Below are positions 34,702 through 44,265 of a stretch of DNA of 64,000 nucleotides, piece by piece. Below the pieces are notes generated by a model. It did not search any database. It worked only from the letters and a program-made list of their open reading frames with translations, and was not told the origin of the DNA. The stretch's first letter is position 1; every line of letters starts with the position of its first letter. The translations under genes were made by a program, and so were the position numbers. This stretch comes from Aliirhizobium wenxiniae (GTDB lineage Bacteria; Pseudomonadota; Alphaproteobacteria; Rhizobiales; Rhizobiaceae): the NCBI RefSeq assembly GCF_019511445.1, contig NZ_JAEUAN010000002.1, forward strand, positions 124,001 through 188,000, read 5' to 3'.

Positions 34702-36405
34702 TCATGCCGCCTTGCTGCGAGCCGAAGTCTCCGAACCCGGCTCGCGAATGCGGTTACGCCGATTGAGCTTGAAATGATTGACCAGTTCGACCAGCTGCGC
34801 AGCACCCGCCGCCAGCGATCGGCTGATCGTGGTCGTCCGCTCCACCATGACGGCATTCTGCTGGGTCATCCGATCGAGCTGCGAAACCGTGCTGTTGATC
34901 TCCGAGAGGCCGGTTGCCTGCTCCTGCGCCGCTGTCGCCAGCGACTGCACATTGCTGTCGATCGACGCGACGAAGGTCTCGATCTCCTGCAGCGCCGAGC
35001 CGGTCTCGTCCACCAGCCGCACGCCTTCCGTCACCTCGCGGCCTGACTTGTCGATCAGCGTCTTGATTTCCTTGGCAGCCGTTGCCGAGCGCTGGGCAAG
35101 TTCGCGCACTTCCTGCGCGACGACAGCAAAACCTTTGCCTGCCTCACCAGCACGTGCAGCCTCGACACCGGCATTCAGCGCCAGAAGATTGGTCTGGAAA
35201 GCGATCTCGTCGATCACGCCGATGATCTTGGTGATCTCACCCGATGCATCCTCGATCCGCTTCATCGCCGTGATCGTTTCCTGCACCACGCTGGACGAAG
35301 CCGTTGCAGCCTCAAGCGCATTTTTCACCAGCTTGCGGGTCTCTACCGTGTTGGCAGACGATGCGCGAACGGTCGAAGTCACCTGCTCCAGCGCAGCAGA
35401 AGCCTCCTCCAGCGATGCCGCCTGCTCCTTCGTGCGGGCAGACATCTGGTCGGCCGCCTCATGCATTTCCTGGCTGGAACCGTTCAGCATGCCGGTCTGC
35501 CTCAGCACACCCATCAGCGTTTCCTGGAACGCGCCGATCGAGGCATTGAAGTCGCGCCGCAGCGGCTCGAACTCGGAGCCGAACGGAACGTCAATCGTCT
35601 GGCGGATATTGCAATCCGCAAGACGCCCGAGCCCCGCGCCCAGTTCCTTGACCACCGTCATGCGCTCGGAAACATCCGTCGCGAACTTCACCACCTTGAA
35701 CACGCGGCCGCTGTCGTCGATGATCGGATTGTAGGACGCCTGGATATAGATCGGCTCGCCCTTTTTATTGACCCGTGTAAACTGCCCGGTCGAGAACCGC
35801 CCCGAGCCAAGCTCGCGCCAGAACTGCTTATACTCGCTCGAGCGCGCATAATCCGGCTCGCAGAACATCGAGTGATGCCGCCCGACGATCTCGCCCAGCT
35901 GATAGCCCAGCGCACTGAGGAAGTTCTCGTTGGCCGTGATGATCTCACCTTCCGGCGTGAATTCGATCACCGCCTGCGCCCGAGACAGCGCCTCCAGCTT
36001 GCCGCGGTTTTCCAGCGCATCCTTGCGCGATGCCGTAATGTCCGTGGCGATCTTCACCACCTTGTAAGGCTTGTTGCCCTTGAAAAGCGGATTGTAGGAA
36101 GCCTCGATCCAGACCTCACGGCCACCCTTGCCGAAACGCTTGTATTTGCCCTGATCGAACTTGCCCTTCGCCAGCCCCGCCCAGAAATCTGCATAGTCCT
36201 TCGACGCCGCATCTGCCGGGTCGACAAAGATCCGGTGATGCTTGCCGACGATCTCGGGCAGCGAATAGCCGACCGTCCGGCAGAAATTCTCGTTGGCAGT
36301 CAGGATGATGCCGTTGAGGTCGAACTCGATGATCGCCTGCGAGCGATTGAGCGCCTCGACAAGCGCTGCGTTGGACTGCATGTGGCCGAAAGGCAAACCG
36401 ACCAT
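34702..36405 (-). CDS. Soluble methyl-accepting chemotaxis protein with two PAS domains
   Basis: The 567-residue receptor has no membrane segment. Two PAS-PAC modules (about residues 10-125 and 132-250) share [16 protein letters not shown] / [16 protein letters not shown] and the PAC ends [11 protein letters not shown] / [11 protein letters not shown]. The MA signalling domain follows, with the hairpin tip [20 protein letters not shown] and [21 protein letters not shown] domains of this kind usually sense oxygen, redox state or light through a bound cofactor; no cofactor ligand can be named with confidence. It would signal through cytoplasmic CheA arrays. No CheB/CheR-tethering pentapeptide is seen at the C-terminus ([10 protein letters not shown]). 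Confidence 0.93.
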   Translation of the reverse strand: MVGLPFGHMQSNAALVEALNRSQAIIEFDLNGIILTANENFCRTVGYSLPEIVGKHHRIFVDPADAASKDYADFWAGLAKGKFDQGKYKRFGKGGREVWIEASYNPLFKGNKPYKVVKIATDITASRKDALENRGKLEALSRAQAVIEFTPEGEIITANENFLSALGYQLGEIVGRHHSMFCEPDYARSSEYKQFWRELGSGRFSTGQFTRVNKKGEPIYIQASYNPIIDDSGRVFKVVKFATDVSERMTVVKELGAGLGRLADCNIRQTIDVPFGSEFEPLRRDFNASIGAFQETLMGVLRQTGMLNGSSQEMHEAADQMSARTKEQAASLEEASAALEQVTSTVRASSANTVETRKLVKNALEAATASSSVVQETITAMKRIEDASGEITKIIGVIDEIAFQTNLLALNAGVEAARAGEAGKGFAVVAQEVRELAQRSATAAKEIKTLIDKSGREVTEGVRLVDETGSALQEIETFVASIDSNVQSLATAAQEQATGLSEINSTVSQLDRMTQQNAVMVERTTTISRSLAAGAAQLVELVNHFKLNRRNRIREPGSETSARSKAA

Positions 36406-36545
36406 GGATATCTCCGCTTGGCTAATTTTGCGGCAAGACTATCCATCTTTAATAAAGTTTAAGTTAATTAAGCAGTTGATCGCATTCAACTTTACGGTGT
36501 CCAGAGGAGCGAGATCCGTCACAACCGGAAGACTATTTTCCCATG

Positions 36546-36570
36546 AAAAAGGCCCGCCTTGCGGCGAGCC
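36546..36570 (-). terminator. Terminator of tal
   Basis: GGCTCGCC and GGCGGGCC (complement of 36563-36570 and 36551-36558) form a stem with a GCAA loop, followed by TTTTT on the minus strand, about 28 bases after the tal stop. Confidence 0.88.
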
Positions 36571-36598
36571 TCCAATGATTTAGCGGTGGTTCTTCTGA

Positions 36599-37564
36599 TC
36601 AGGCGGCAGCGAGCTGCAGCTCCTTGCTGACAAGGTTGCGAAGCGCAATCAGATCCTTGTTGAAGAGACGAATACCGTCCGACAGCTTCTCTGTCGCCAT
36701 CTGGTCTTCGTTCAGCATCCAGCGGAAGGTCTTTTCGTCCATCTTGATCGGTGCAACGGCTTCGAACTTTTCCGGCGAAAGCTTGCGTTCAAGCGTGCCT
36801 TCGGCCTTGTCCAGCTCGTCGAGCAGGTTCGGCGCGATCGTCAGACGGTCGCAACCGGCCAGCGCTTCGATTTCGCCGATATTGCGGAAGGATGCGCCCA
36901 TGACGATCGTGGAGATGCCGTTGGCCTTGTAGTAATTGTAGATCGAGCGAACCGAAACGACGCCCGGATCGGTTTCCGCCGTGTAGTCCTGGCCGGTCGA
37001 CTTCTTGTACCAGTCGAGAATACGGCCGACGAAGGGCGAGATCAGGAATGCCTTGGCATCAGCGCAAGCAACAGCCTGGGCATGGCTGAACAGCAGCGTC
37101 AGGTTGCAATCGATGCCTTCGGCCTGCAGAACTTCCGCAGCCTTGATGCCTTCCCAGGTGGAAGCGAGCTTGATCAGGATGCGCTCGCGCTCGATGCCGC
37201 GCGCCTTGTAGGCGGCAATGATGTCATGCGCCTTCTTGATCGAAGCTTCGGTGTCGAAGGAAAGGTCGGCATCGACTTCGGTCGAAACGCGGCCCGGAAC
37301 GATACCGGCAAGGGCAGCACCGACATCGATTGCCAGGCGGTCGGCAACGGCAACGGCAATAGCCTCTTCATTACCGCCCTGTTTGCGACCCCAGGCAACG
37401 CCTTCCTTCACCTTGTCGGCAAAGATCGATGTGCCGATTGCCTTCAGAACGATCGAAGGATTGGTCGTGCAATCGACCGGCTTCAAGCGGGCAACGGCTT
37501 CAATGTCGCCGGTATCCGCGACGACGGTGGTCATGGAACGAAGTTGCTCTAGTTTTGACGTCAT
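36599..37564 (-). CDS. tal: Transaldolase (TalB type)
   Basis: The 321-residue enzyme transfers a dihydroxyacetone unit between sedoheptulose 7-phosphate and glyceraldehyde 3-phosphate in the pentose phosphate pathway. Visible marks are [25 protein letters not shown] (in parts), [14 protein letters not shown], the Schiff-base Lys132 in [24 protein letters not shown] and [14 protein letters not shown] 37564 follows GAGGACC. Upstream lies a promoter (TTGACT, 17 bp, TGTTAT) with an 18-bp perfect palindrome over its start, so it is probably regulated, perhaps by the divergent SorC-type protein. Confidence 0.96.
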   Translation of the reverse strand: MTSKLEQLRSMTTVVADTGDIEAVARLKPVDCTTNPSIVLKAIGTSIFADKVKEGVAWGRKQGGNEEAIAVAVADRLAIDVGAALAGIVPGRVSTEVDADLSFDTEASIKKAHDIIAAYKARGIERERILIKLASTWEGIKAAEVLQAEGIDCNLTLLFSHAQAVACADAKAFLISPFVGRILDWYKKSTGQDYTAETDPGVVSVRSIYNYYKANGISTIVMGASFRNIGEIEALAGCDRLTIAPNLLDELDKAEGTLERKLSPEKFEAVAPIKMDEKTFRWMLNEDQMATEKLSDGIRLFNKDLIALRNLVSKELQLAAA

Positions 37565-37589
37565 CCGAATGGTCCTCACTGATGGCTGT

Positions 37590-37606
37590 CGGTGCTGGAG
37601 GCACCG
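37590..37606 (-). other. tal leader hairpin
   Basis: CGGTGC (37590-37595) and GCACCG (37601-37606) form a 6-bp stem in the 5' leader of tal, about 26 bases before the start codon. Its role is unknown. Confidence 0.4.
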
Positions 37607-37622
37607 CTTTTGCTCCTCTGGC

Positions 37623-37662
37623 ATGTTATCTAGATAACATCCGCGGAAGGTAAAGAAGTCAA
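37623..37662 (-). promoter_or_regulatory. tal promoter with perfect 18-bp palindrome ATGTTATCTAGATAACAT
   Basis: The palindrome is at 37623-37640. On the minus strand TTGACT (37657-37662) and TGTTAT (37634-37639) are 17 bases apart, so the palindrome starts at the -10 and covers the transcription start, a repressor position. The binding protein is not known; the divergent SorC gene is the nearest candidate. Confidence 0.8.
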
Positions 37663-37680
37663 GACATTTGTCCTTCTTAA

Positions 37681-37709
37681 TTGACATATGTTCCAATGAA
37701 GACGATATC
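37681..37709 (+). promoter_or_regulatory. Promoter of first SorC-family gene
   Basis: TTGACA (37681-37686), 17-base spacer, GATATC (37704-37709), about 55 bases before the start codon. Confidence 0.55.
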
Positions 37710-37763
37710 ATGACCGGACGCGCAGGAATTGCATATTCCGCTTATCGGGAGGATTGAGCGCCC

Positions 37764-38768
37764 TTGGCCAGATTGAGACGCGAGAGCCATACGACCTATT
37801 CCGATGCGACCTCCCAGAGGCTGCGCGCCGCCTGGCTTTATTACAATCAGGGCCTCACACAGAAGGACGTGGCGGAGCGATTGGGCGTCAGCCGCTCGAC
37901 AGTCATCCGCATGCTCGACGAGGCGATGAAGCGCTCCGAGGTGCAGATCTGGATTTCCGAAGGCGTCGAAAGCTGCGTCGAACTCGCCATCCAGCTGGAA
38001 AAGACCTACGGGCTGGATGAAGCCGTGGTCGTTCCGACACCGCGCGACAGCAGCGCCGATGCGCTTGCAGGCGCAGTCGGCCTCGCACTCGGGCAGTTTC
38101 TCTCCGATGTCATCCAGGACGACATGACCATCGGCGTCGGCTGGGGGCGCACCATGACCGCCTCGCTTTCCAGCTTCCGCCCCACACGCCATTCCAACGT
38201 CAAAGTCGTCTCGCTGCTCGGCGGCATCGTTGCCGTCCACCAGACCAACCCGATCGACTTCACCTGGCGTTTTGCCGGACAGTTGGGTGCCGAATGCTAC
38301 ATGTTCCTGGCGCCTCTTCTCGTCGATACCGTCGCCACCAAGCGCGCCCTGATCGACAAATGCGGCCTCGACACTATCTACAACCTGGCCGAGAATCTCG
38401 ATCTCGCCGTCGTCAGCTGCGGCGATATCGGTCCGCACTCGACATCGCTCTCGGAAGGCTTCATTTCGAAGAAGGAGCTGGACCGCCTCATCGCTTCCGG
38501 CTGTGTCTGCGATACGATGTTCAACTTTCTTGATGAGGAAGGCCGCTCGGTCGACCACGCCCTGAATGAGCGCGTCATGTCGATCGATCTCGACACGTTG
38601 AAGAAGGCCAAACACATCGTTCTTTCCTCCGGCGGCTCCCACCGCGCCGTCGCCATTCGCGCCACCATTCGGCGCATCGGCTGCAACACGCTGATCACAG
38701 ACGAGACAGCGGCAAAGGAATTGCTACGGCTAGCTGCATCGCAACCGGCAACCGCGCCGGAGAGCTGA
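37764..38768 (+). CDS. SorC/DeoR-type sugar-binding transcriptional regulator
   Basis: The 334-residue protein starts at TTG 37764 with GGGAGG 11 bases upstream; a stop codon lies just before, so no earlier start exists. The N-terminal helix-turn-helix is LTQKDVAERLGVSRSTVIRML (about 31-51), and the large C-terminal sugar-phosphate-binding domain has IGVGWGRTMTASL, VVSLLGGIV and VVSCGDIGPHST. SorC proteins respond to phosphorylated sugars. It is divergent from tal and upstream of a second SorC gene and the polyol operon. It may regulate tal, the polyol genes or both. Confidence 0.9.
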   Translation: MARLRRESHTTYSDATSQRLRAAWLYYNQGLTQKDVAERLGVSRSTVIRMLDEAMKRSEVQIWISEGVESCVELAIQLEKTYGLDEAVVVPTPRDSSADALAGAVGLALGQFLSDVIQDDMTIGVGWGRTMTASLSSFRPTRHSNVKVVSLLGGIVAVHQTNPIDFTWRFAGQLGAECYMFLAPLLVDTVATKRALIDKCGLDTIYNLAENLDLAVVSCGDIGPHSTSLSEGFISKKELDRLIASGCVCDTMFNFLDEEGRSVDHALNERVMSIDLDTLKKAKHIVLSSGGSHRAVAIRATIRRIGCNTLITDETAAKELLRLAASQPATAPES

Positions 38769-38874
38769 TAATCTCCCGCACCGCTTTTCGTTGGATGCAG
38801 CCGCATGACTTTTGCCAAGTGTTTGACAGAAGGTCAGAAAAAATGGCAGCAAATTGGAGGAGGAGATTTCTGCC

Positions 38875-39828
38875 ATGGCAAAACGGTCTGACACCCAGGG
38901 ACGTCTGGATGATGCAGCAAGGGCTGGCTGGCTCTATTACGTCGCCGGTCGCACCCAGGACGAAATAGCGGCCGCCATGGGCATTTCCCGGCAATCCGCA
39001 CAACGGCTCGTCTCGCTTGCGGTCGCCGAGCGCCTGATCAAGGTCAGGCTGGATCATCCGATCGCCGCTTGCCTCGAATTGGCCGAACGGCTCAAGCAGA
39101 AATACGGGCTTCGCCACGCCGAAGTCGTGCCAAGCGACCCGTCCGGATCGTCCTCCACAACAGGTATTGCCGAAGCTGCCGCCGCCGAAATCGAACGCTG
39201 GCTGAAACAGCCGGAGCCAATCGTGCTTGCCATCGGCACAGGCCGCACCTTGAAAGCCGCTGTCGATCAACTGCCGCCGATGGAGTGCCCGCAACACCGT
39301 ATCGTTTCGCTTACCGGCAATATCGGCCCGGACGGCTCAGCCGCCTTCTACAACGTCATCTTTTCCATGGCCGATGCCATCAAGGCGCGCCATTTTCCCA
39401 TGCCGCTTCCGGTTCTCTGTTCGTCGGCTGAAGAGCGCGTGACGCTACACGATCAGGCGCTTGTCCGCTCGACGCTGGCGCTCGGTGCAGAGGCTGCTGC
39501 AACCTTCGTCGGCATTGGCGAGTTGGGCGTCGATGGCCCACTCTGCGTCGACGGCTTCCTTGGTCGCGAAGAAATGCAAACTCTCGTCGAAAATGGCGCA
39601 GCCGGTGAAATCTGCGGCTGGGTTTACGATCAGCAGGGGCGACTTCTCGACAACGCCGTCAACGAACGTGTCGCCAGTGTTCCGATCCCGTCCCGCTACA
39701 CGAGCGCGGTCATCGGGATTGCCAAGGGACAGCGCAAGATCAAGGCCATCGCGGCCGCCCTTCGTGGCAAATTGATCAATGGCATTATCACCGATGAAGC
39801 CTCCGCTGAGCAGTTGCTCCGCTTGTGA
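38875..39828 (+). CDS. smoC: SorC-family transcriptional regulator of polyol operon
   Basis: A 317-residue paralogue of the preceding regulator, starting at ATG 38875 after GGAGGAGGAG. The helix-turn-helix is RTQDEIAAAMGISRQSAQRLV, and the C-terminal ligand domain has LAIGTGRTLKAAVDQLP, RIVSLTGNIGPDG and FVGIGELGVDGPL. It directly precedes the smo-like transporter operon, as SmoC does in Sinorhizobium and as SorC-type regulators do in other polyol loci, so it is the likely regulator of the operon. The symbol rests on this context. Two adjacent but clearly different SorC proteins suggest separate ligands or targets. Confidence 0.85.
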   Translation: MAKRSDTQGRLDDAARAGWLYYVAGRTQDEIAAAMGISRQSAQRLVSLAVAERLIKVRLDHPIAACLELAERLKQKYGLRHAEVVPSDPSGSSSTTGIAEAAAAEIERWLKQPEPIVLAIGTGRTLKAAVDQLPPMECPQHRIVSLTGNIGPDGSAAFYNVIFSMADAIKARHFPMPLPVLCSSAEERVTLHDQALVRSTLALGAEAAATFVGIGELGVDGPLCVDGFLGREEMQTLVENGAAGEICGWVYDQQGRLLDNAVNERVASVPIPSRYTSAVIGIAKGQRKIKAIAAALRGKLINGIITDEASAEQLLRL

Positions 39829-39858
39829 GCAAAAATTTCCTCGTTCAAATTCAATTGC

Positions 39859-39925
39859 TTAAAACGTTTTAATCGCAGTGCAGCGAGGAATCCGTGTTGA
39901 CTTCTGTCAGTTACTGATAGGTAAT
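39859..39925 (+). promoter_or_regulatory. Polyol operon promoter and two palindromes
   Basis: TTGACT (39897-39902) and GGTAAT (39920-39925) are 17 bases apart. The near-palindrome CTGTCAGTTACTGATAG (39904-39920) fills the spacer, and the perfect palindrome TTAAAACGTTTTAA (39859-39872) lies upstream. Either could bind a SorC protein; the second looks more like a LacI-type site. Confidence 0.6.
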
Positions 39926-39974
39926 TGCTCACGAGCAAAGCGAATGCTCGCCAACATCTTCTCGGGAGGAAGAT

Positions 39975-41291
39975 ATGACATTGAAGACTTTTCTGCTGGG
40001 CGCCTGCTCGGCGCTGGCCTTCGTTGCCACCACGGCATCGGCTGAAACCCTCACCATCGCGACAGTCAATAACGGCGACATGGTCCGCATGCAGGGCCTC
40101 ACCTCCGAATTCACCAAGGCAAACCCGGATATTGAAGTGAACTGGGTTACGCTGGAAGAAAACGTCCTGCGCGAGCGCGTCACTACCGATATCGCCGCCA
40201 ACGGCGGCCAGTACGACATCGTCACCATCGGCAACTACGAAGTTCCGATCTGGGCCAAGCAGCAGTGGCTTCTGCCGCTCGAAGGCCTTGGCGACAAGTA
40301 CGACATGGACGACCTCCTGCCGGCGATCCGCGGCGGCCTGTCCGTCGAAGGCAAGCTCTACGCGGCACCGTTCTACGGCGAATCCGCCATGATCATGTAC
40401 CGCAAGGACCTGTTCGAAAAAGCCGGCCTGAAGATGCCGGAAAGCCCGACTTGGGAATTCATCGCGGACGCAGCAAAGAAGACCACCGATCGCGCCAACG
40501 ACATCAGCGGCATCTGCCTTCGCGGCAAGGCCGGCTGGGGCGAGAACATGGCCTTCGTGTCGGCCCTCAACAACTCCTTCGGCGGCCGCTGGTTCGACGA
40601 AAACTGGAAGCCCCAGTTCGACCAGCCGGAATGGAAGGCCTCGCTGCAGTTCTACGCAGACCTGATGAAGGAAGCAGGCCCGCAGGGCGCTTCTTCCAAC
40701 GGCTTCAACGAAAACCTGACGCTGTTCCAGCAGGGCAAGTGCGGCATGTGGATCGACGCGACCGTCGCCGCATCCTTCGTGTCCAACCCGAAGGACTCGA
40801 AGGTTGCCGACAAGGTCGGTTACGCGATCTTCCCGTCCAAGGAAGGCGTTTCCAACCACGGCAACTGGCTGTGGTCGTGGAACCTCGCCGTTCCGGCATC
40901 CTCGAAGAAGGCTGAAGCCGCGCAGAAGTTCATCTCCTGGGCAACCAGCAAGGAATACACCCAGCTCGTCGCCTCCAAGGAAGGCTGGGCCAACGTTCCT
41001 CCGGGCACGCGCACCTCGCTTTACAACACCGAGGACTACAAAAAGGAAGCAGCCTTCGCCGCTCCGACGCTCGCTGCCATGCAGGCCGCCGACATCACCA
41101 AGCCGACCGTCAAGCCGGTGCCCTATACGGGTGGCCAGTTCGTCGCGATCCCTGAATTCCAGGCTCTCGGCACCACTGTCGGCCAGCTCTTCTCAGCTGT
41201 CATCGCCGGCCAGTCCACGGTCGACGACGCGCTTGCCGCCGCTCAGGCAACGGCAACCCGCGACATGACCCGCGCCGGCTACATCAAGTAA
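39975..41291 (+). CDS. smoE: Polyol (sorbitol/mannitol) ABC transporter substrate-binding protein
   Basis: The 438-residue protein has a signal peptide (MTLKTFLLGACSALAFVATT, cleavage near ASA) and a SBP_bac_1 fold: LTIATVNNGDMVRMQGLT, YDIVTIGNYEVPIWAKQQWL, APFYGESAMIMYRKDLFEKAG, TLFQQGKCGMWIDATVAAS and NHGNWLWSWNLAVP (each a separate block). It delivers sorbitol, mannitol or a related polyol to SmoFGK in the inner membrane. GGGAGGAAGAT precedes the ATG. A 202-bp gap with a hairpin separates it from smoF. Confidence 0.9.
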   Translation: MTLKTFLLGACSALAFVATTASAETLTIATVNNGDMVRMQGLTSEFTKANPDIEVNWVTLEENVLRERVTTDIAANGGQYDIVTIGNYEVPIWAKQQWLLPLEGLGDKYDMDDLLPAIRGGLSVEGKLYAAPFYGESAMIMYRKDLFEKAGLKMPESPTWEFIADAAKKTTDRANDISGICLRGKAGWGENMAFVSALNNSFGGRWFDENWKPQFDQPEWKASLQFYADLMKEAGPQGASSNGFNENLTLFQQGKCGMWIDATVAASFVSNPKDSKVADKVGYAIFPSKEGVSNHGNWLWSWNLAVPASSKKAEAAQKFISWATSKEYTQLVASKEGWANVPPGTRTSLYNTEDYKKEAAFAAPTLAAMQAADITKPTVKPVPYTGGQFVAIPEFQALGTTVGQLFSAVIAGQSTVDDALAAAQATATRDMTRAGYIK

Positions 41292-41493
41292 GGGATTTCC
41301 TCCCAAGGATAAGGGTTGTCCGGCACGAACGTCGGGCAGCCCGCCTCAGACGGAAACTCAACGACCGGAAGCTGCGCCTCTCGTCGTATCCACAAGCTAC
41401 CCTATAAAAACAAGATCGTGCTTCCGAGCTGACGTTCATCAAGAGCGTTTAGGCCGGCAATGAGAGCGCAACGCTCCGGGGAGGGTTTTTAAG
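41292..41493 (+). other. Intercistronic region smoE-smoF with two hairpins
   Basis: TGTCCGGC (41317-41324) pairs with GTCGGGCA (41331-41338) using two G-T pairs, and GAGCG/CGCTC forms a small stem just before the smoF ribosome site. No T-run follows the first hairpin. Probably lowers permease expression relative to the binding protein. Confidence 0.55.
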
Positions 41494-42366
41494 ATGGCAA
41501 CGCAGAATACCAGGACGTTGGCACGCCTTATGATGGCGCCCTCCGTCGTCGTGCTTCTGATCTGGATGGCCGTACCGCTCGCAATGACGCTGTACTACTC
41601 GTTCCAGAACTACAACCTGCTGACACCGATGAATGTCTCGTTCGCAGGCTTCTTCAATTACCAGTACTTCTACACCGACCCGGCCTTCTTCCAGTCGATC
41701 TGGAACACGCTTGTACTGGTTCTCGGCGTGCTTGCCATCACCGTCATCGGCGGCACCGCGATTGCGCTTCTGATCGACCAGCCGATTTTCGGTCAGGGCA
41801 TTGTGCGCATCCTCGTGATCTCGCCCTTCTTCGTCATGCCCCCGGTCGCTGCGCTGATCTGGAAGAACATGATCATGCATCCGGGCTATGGCGTGTTTGC
41901 GGATATCGCAAAGTTCTTCGGCGCGCAGCCGGTCGACTGGTTTGCGCAATATCCGCTGTTTTCGGTCATCATCATCGTTGCCTGGCAGTGGCTGCCCTTT
42001 GCCACGCTGATCCTGCTGACCGCGCTCCAGTCGCTCGACAGCGAGCAGAAGGAAGCCGCCGAAATGGACGGCGCCAACTTCTTCAACCGCTTCATCTACC
42101 TGACGATCCCGCATCTTTCGCGCGCGGTCACCGTCGTCATCCTGATCCAGACGATCTTCCTGCTCGGCATCTATGCGGAAATCCTCGTCACCACCAATGG
42201 CGGCCCGGGTTACGCATCGACCAACCTCACCTTCCTCATCTACCGCACGGCACGCCTCGGTTATGACGTCGGCGGCGGTGCAGCAGGCGGTATCATCGCA
42301 GTCGTTCTCGCCAATATCGTCGCCATCTTCCTGATGCGCGCCGTCGGCAAGAACCTGGACAAGTAG
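41494..42366 (+). CDS. smoF: Polyol ABC transporter permease (MalF type)
   Basis: A 290-residue permease with six helices and the BPD_transp_1 coupling loop SEQKEAAEMDGANFFNRFIYLTIPHL (EAA-MDGA part visible). N-terminal MMAPSVVVLLIWMAVPLAMTLYYS is typical of MalF/UgpA-like subunits. ATG follows GGGAGGG. It would pair with SmoG in the membrane. The next gene begins 11 bases after its stop. Confidence 0.93.
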   Translation: MATQNTRTLARLMMAPSVVVLLIWMAVPLAMTLYYSFQNYNLLTPMNVSFAGFFNYQYFYTDPAFFQSIWNTLVLVLGVLAITVIGGTAIALLIDQPIFGQGIVRILVISPFFVMPPVAALIWKNMIMHPGYGVFADIAKFFGAQPVDWFAQYPLFSVIIIVAWQWLPFATLILLTALQSLDSEQKEAAEMDGANFFNRFIYLTIPHLSRAVTVVILIQTIFLLGIYAEILVTTNGGPGYASTNLTFLIYRTARLGYDVGGGAAGGIIAVVLANIVAIFLMRAVGKNLDK

Positions 42367-42377
42367 GAGAGACGATC

Positions 42378-43202
42378 ATGGCTCGCAAAGTAACAACCGG
42401 AGCTCGGATCGGCTGGAGCATCGCCGCCTGGGTTGTAGCACTGCTCATCTTTTTCCCGATCCTCTACGCGGTCATCACCAGCCTGAAAACGGAGCAGGAA
42501 GCCATTGCAGGCTTCTCGCTCATCCCGTCCGGCACGTTCGAGAACTACGTCACGGTTCAGACGCAGCGCGACTACTTCAAGCCGTTCATGAACTCGGTGA
42601 TCCTCTCGGTAGGCTCGACCATCCTGGCGCTGATCATCGCCATCCCGTCCGCCTGGGCCATGGCATTCGCCCCGACCAAGCGGACGAAGGACATCCTCAT
42701 GTGGATGCTCTCGACCAAGATGATGCCCTCGGTCGCGGTTCTCCTGCCGATCTTCATCATCTTCCGCACCTTCGGCCTGCTCGACAGCCGCGTCGGCCTG
42801 ACCATCATGTTGACACTGATCAACCTACCGATCGTCATCTGGATGCTCTACACATACTTCCGCGAAATTCCGGGCGAAATCCTGGAAGCAGCACGGATGG
42901 ATGGTGCCAGCCTCTGGAAAGAGATCGTCTACGTGCTGACTCCGATGGCGGTTCCGGGCATTGCCTCGACCCTGCTCTTGAACATCATCCTTGCTTGGAA
43001 CGAAGCGTTCTGGACCATCCAGCTGACGACCACCAATGCGGCGCCGCTGACGGCCTTCATCGCCTCCTTCTCCAGCCCACAGGGTCTGTTCTGGGCAAAG
43101 CTCTCGGCAGCCTCGACCATGGCGATTGCGCCGATCCTCATCCTCGGCTGGTTCAGCCAGAAGCAACTCGTTCGCGGCCTCACGTTTGGCGCGGTTAAGT
43201 AA
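42378..43202 (+). CDS. smoG: Polyol ABC transporter permease (MalG type)
   Basis: The 274-residue permease has six helices, FFPILYAVITSLKTEQEA at the start and the coupling loop EILEAARMDGASLWKEIVYVL followed by the typical VPGIAST. KMMPSVAVLLPIFIIFRTFGL lies in the middle. It starts 11 bases after smoF and ends 12 bases before smoK, so the genes are one transcription unit. Confidence 0.93.
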   Translation: MARKVTTGARIGWSIAAWVVALLIFFPILYAVITSLKTEQEAIAGFSLIPSGTFENYVTVQTQRDYFKPFMNSVILSVGSTILALIIAIPSAWAMAFAPTKRTKDILMWMLSTKMMPSVAVLLPIFIIFRTFGLLDSRVGLTIMLTLINLPIVIWMLYTYFREIPGEILEAARMDGASLWKEIVYVLTPMAVPGIASTLLLNIILAWNEAFWTIQLTTTNAAPLTAFIASFSSPQGLFWAKLSAASTMAIAPILILGWFSQKQLVRGLTFGAVK

Positions 43203-43214
43203 GGAAGTCTGATC

Positions 43215-44219
43215 ATGGGCAGCATTACCCTCAAGAACGTCCAGAAACACTTTGGCGAAGCCAAGGTCATTCCTTCCGTCGATCTGGAAATCAAAGATGG
43301 CGAATTCGTCGTCTTCGTCGGCCCGTCCGGCAGCGGCAAGTCCACGCTTCTGCGCCTCATCGCCGGCCTTGAAGACCTGACCGGCGGCACGATCACCATC
43401 GACGGCAAGGATGTGACCGAAGCGGCACCCGCCGCCCGCGGCCTCGCCATGGTCTTCCAGTCCTATGCGCTCTATCCGCATATGAGCGTCAGAAAGAACA
43501 TCGCCTTCCCGCTTAAGATGGCGAAGATGGAACAGTCGGCGATCGACAAGAAGGTCGAGGCCGCCGCCAAGGTCCTGAACCTCACCGACTATCTGGAACG
43601 CCGCCCATCGCAGCTTTCCGGCGGTCAGCGCCAGCGTGTCGCAATCGGCCGCGCCATCGTCCGCGAACCCTCGGCCTTCCTCTTCGACGAGCCGCTGTCC
43701 AACCTCGATGCGGCTTTGCGCGGCACGATGCGCCTCGAAATCAGCGATCTTCACAACCAGCTGAAGACGACCATGATCTACGTCACCCACGACCAGATCG
43801 AGGCCATGACCATGGCAGACAAGATCGTCGTGCTCAATCGCGGCAATATCGAACAGGTCGGTTCCCCGATGGAACTCTACCAGACGCCGCGCAACCTGTT
43901 CGTGGCGGGCTTCATCGGCTCGCCGCGGATGAACCTGATCACCGGCGACTACGCAAAGTCCAAGGGCGCGACGACTGCCGGCATCCGTCCCGAACATCTG
44001 ACGCTGTCCAAGGAGAGTGGCACCTGGAAGGGGCGCGTCACCGTCGCCGAACATCTCGGCGCCGACACCTTCCTGCATCTCGATGTCGAAGGCATCGGCC
44101 AGATGACCGCACGCGCCAGCGGCGAGTTCGGCGCGCATCACGGCGACACCGTCTACCTGACGCCGGATGAAACCAGACTGCACCGTTTCGACGACAAGGG
44201 CCTGGCTATCAGGGCCTGA
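43215..44219 (+). CDS. smoK: Polyol ABC transporter ATP-binding protein (MalK/UgpC type)
   Basis: A 334-residue ATPase with Walker [11 protein letters not shown]-loop [13 protein letters not shown], signature [15 protein letters not shown], Walker [12 protein letters not shown] and H-loop [15 protein letters not shown]. The C-terminal TOBE/OB domain (about 235-334, [10 protein letters not shown] and [13 protein letters not shown]) is that of MalK-like subunits. It serves SmoFG. Confidence 0.94.
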   Translation: MGSITLKNVQKHFGEAKVIPSVDLEIKDGEFVVFVGPSGSGKSTLLRLIAGLEDLTGGTITIDGKDVTEAAPAARGLAMVFQSYALYPHMSVRKNIAFPLKMAKMEQSAIDKKVEAAAKVLNLTDYLERRPSQLSGGQRQRVAIGRAIVREPSAFLFDEPLSNLDAALRGTMRLEISDLHNQLKTTMIYVTHDQIEAMTMADKIVVLNRGNIEQVGSPMELYQTPRNLFVAGFIGSPRMNLITGDYAKSKGATTAGIRPEHLTLSKESGTWKGRVTVAEHLGADTFLHLDVEGIGQMTARASGEFGAHHGDTVYLTPDETRLHRFDDKGLAIRA

Positions 44220-44265
44220 TTGATCCTACCGGCCTGACCAAGCAGGCCAACCGGAGTATGAGAAA

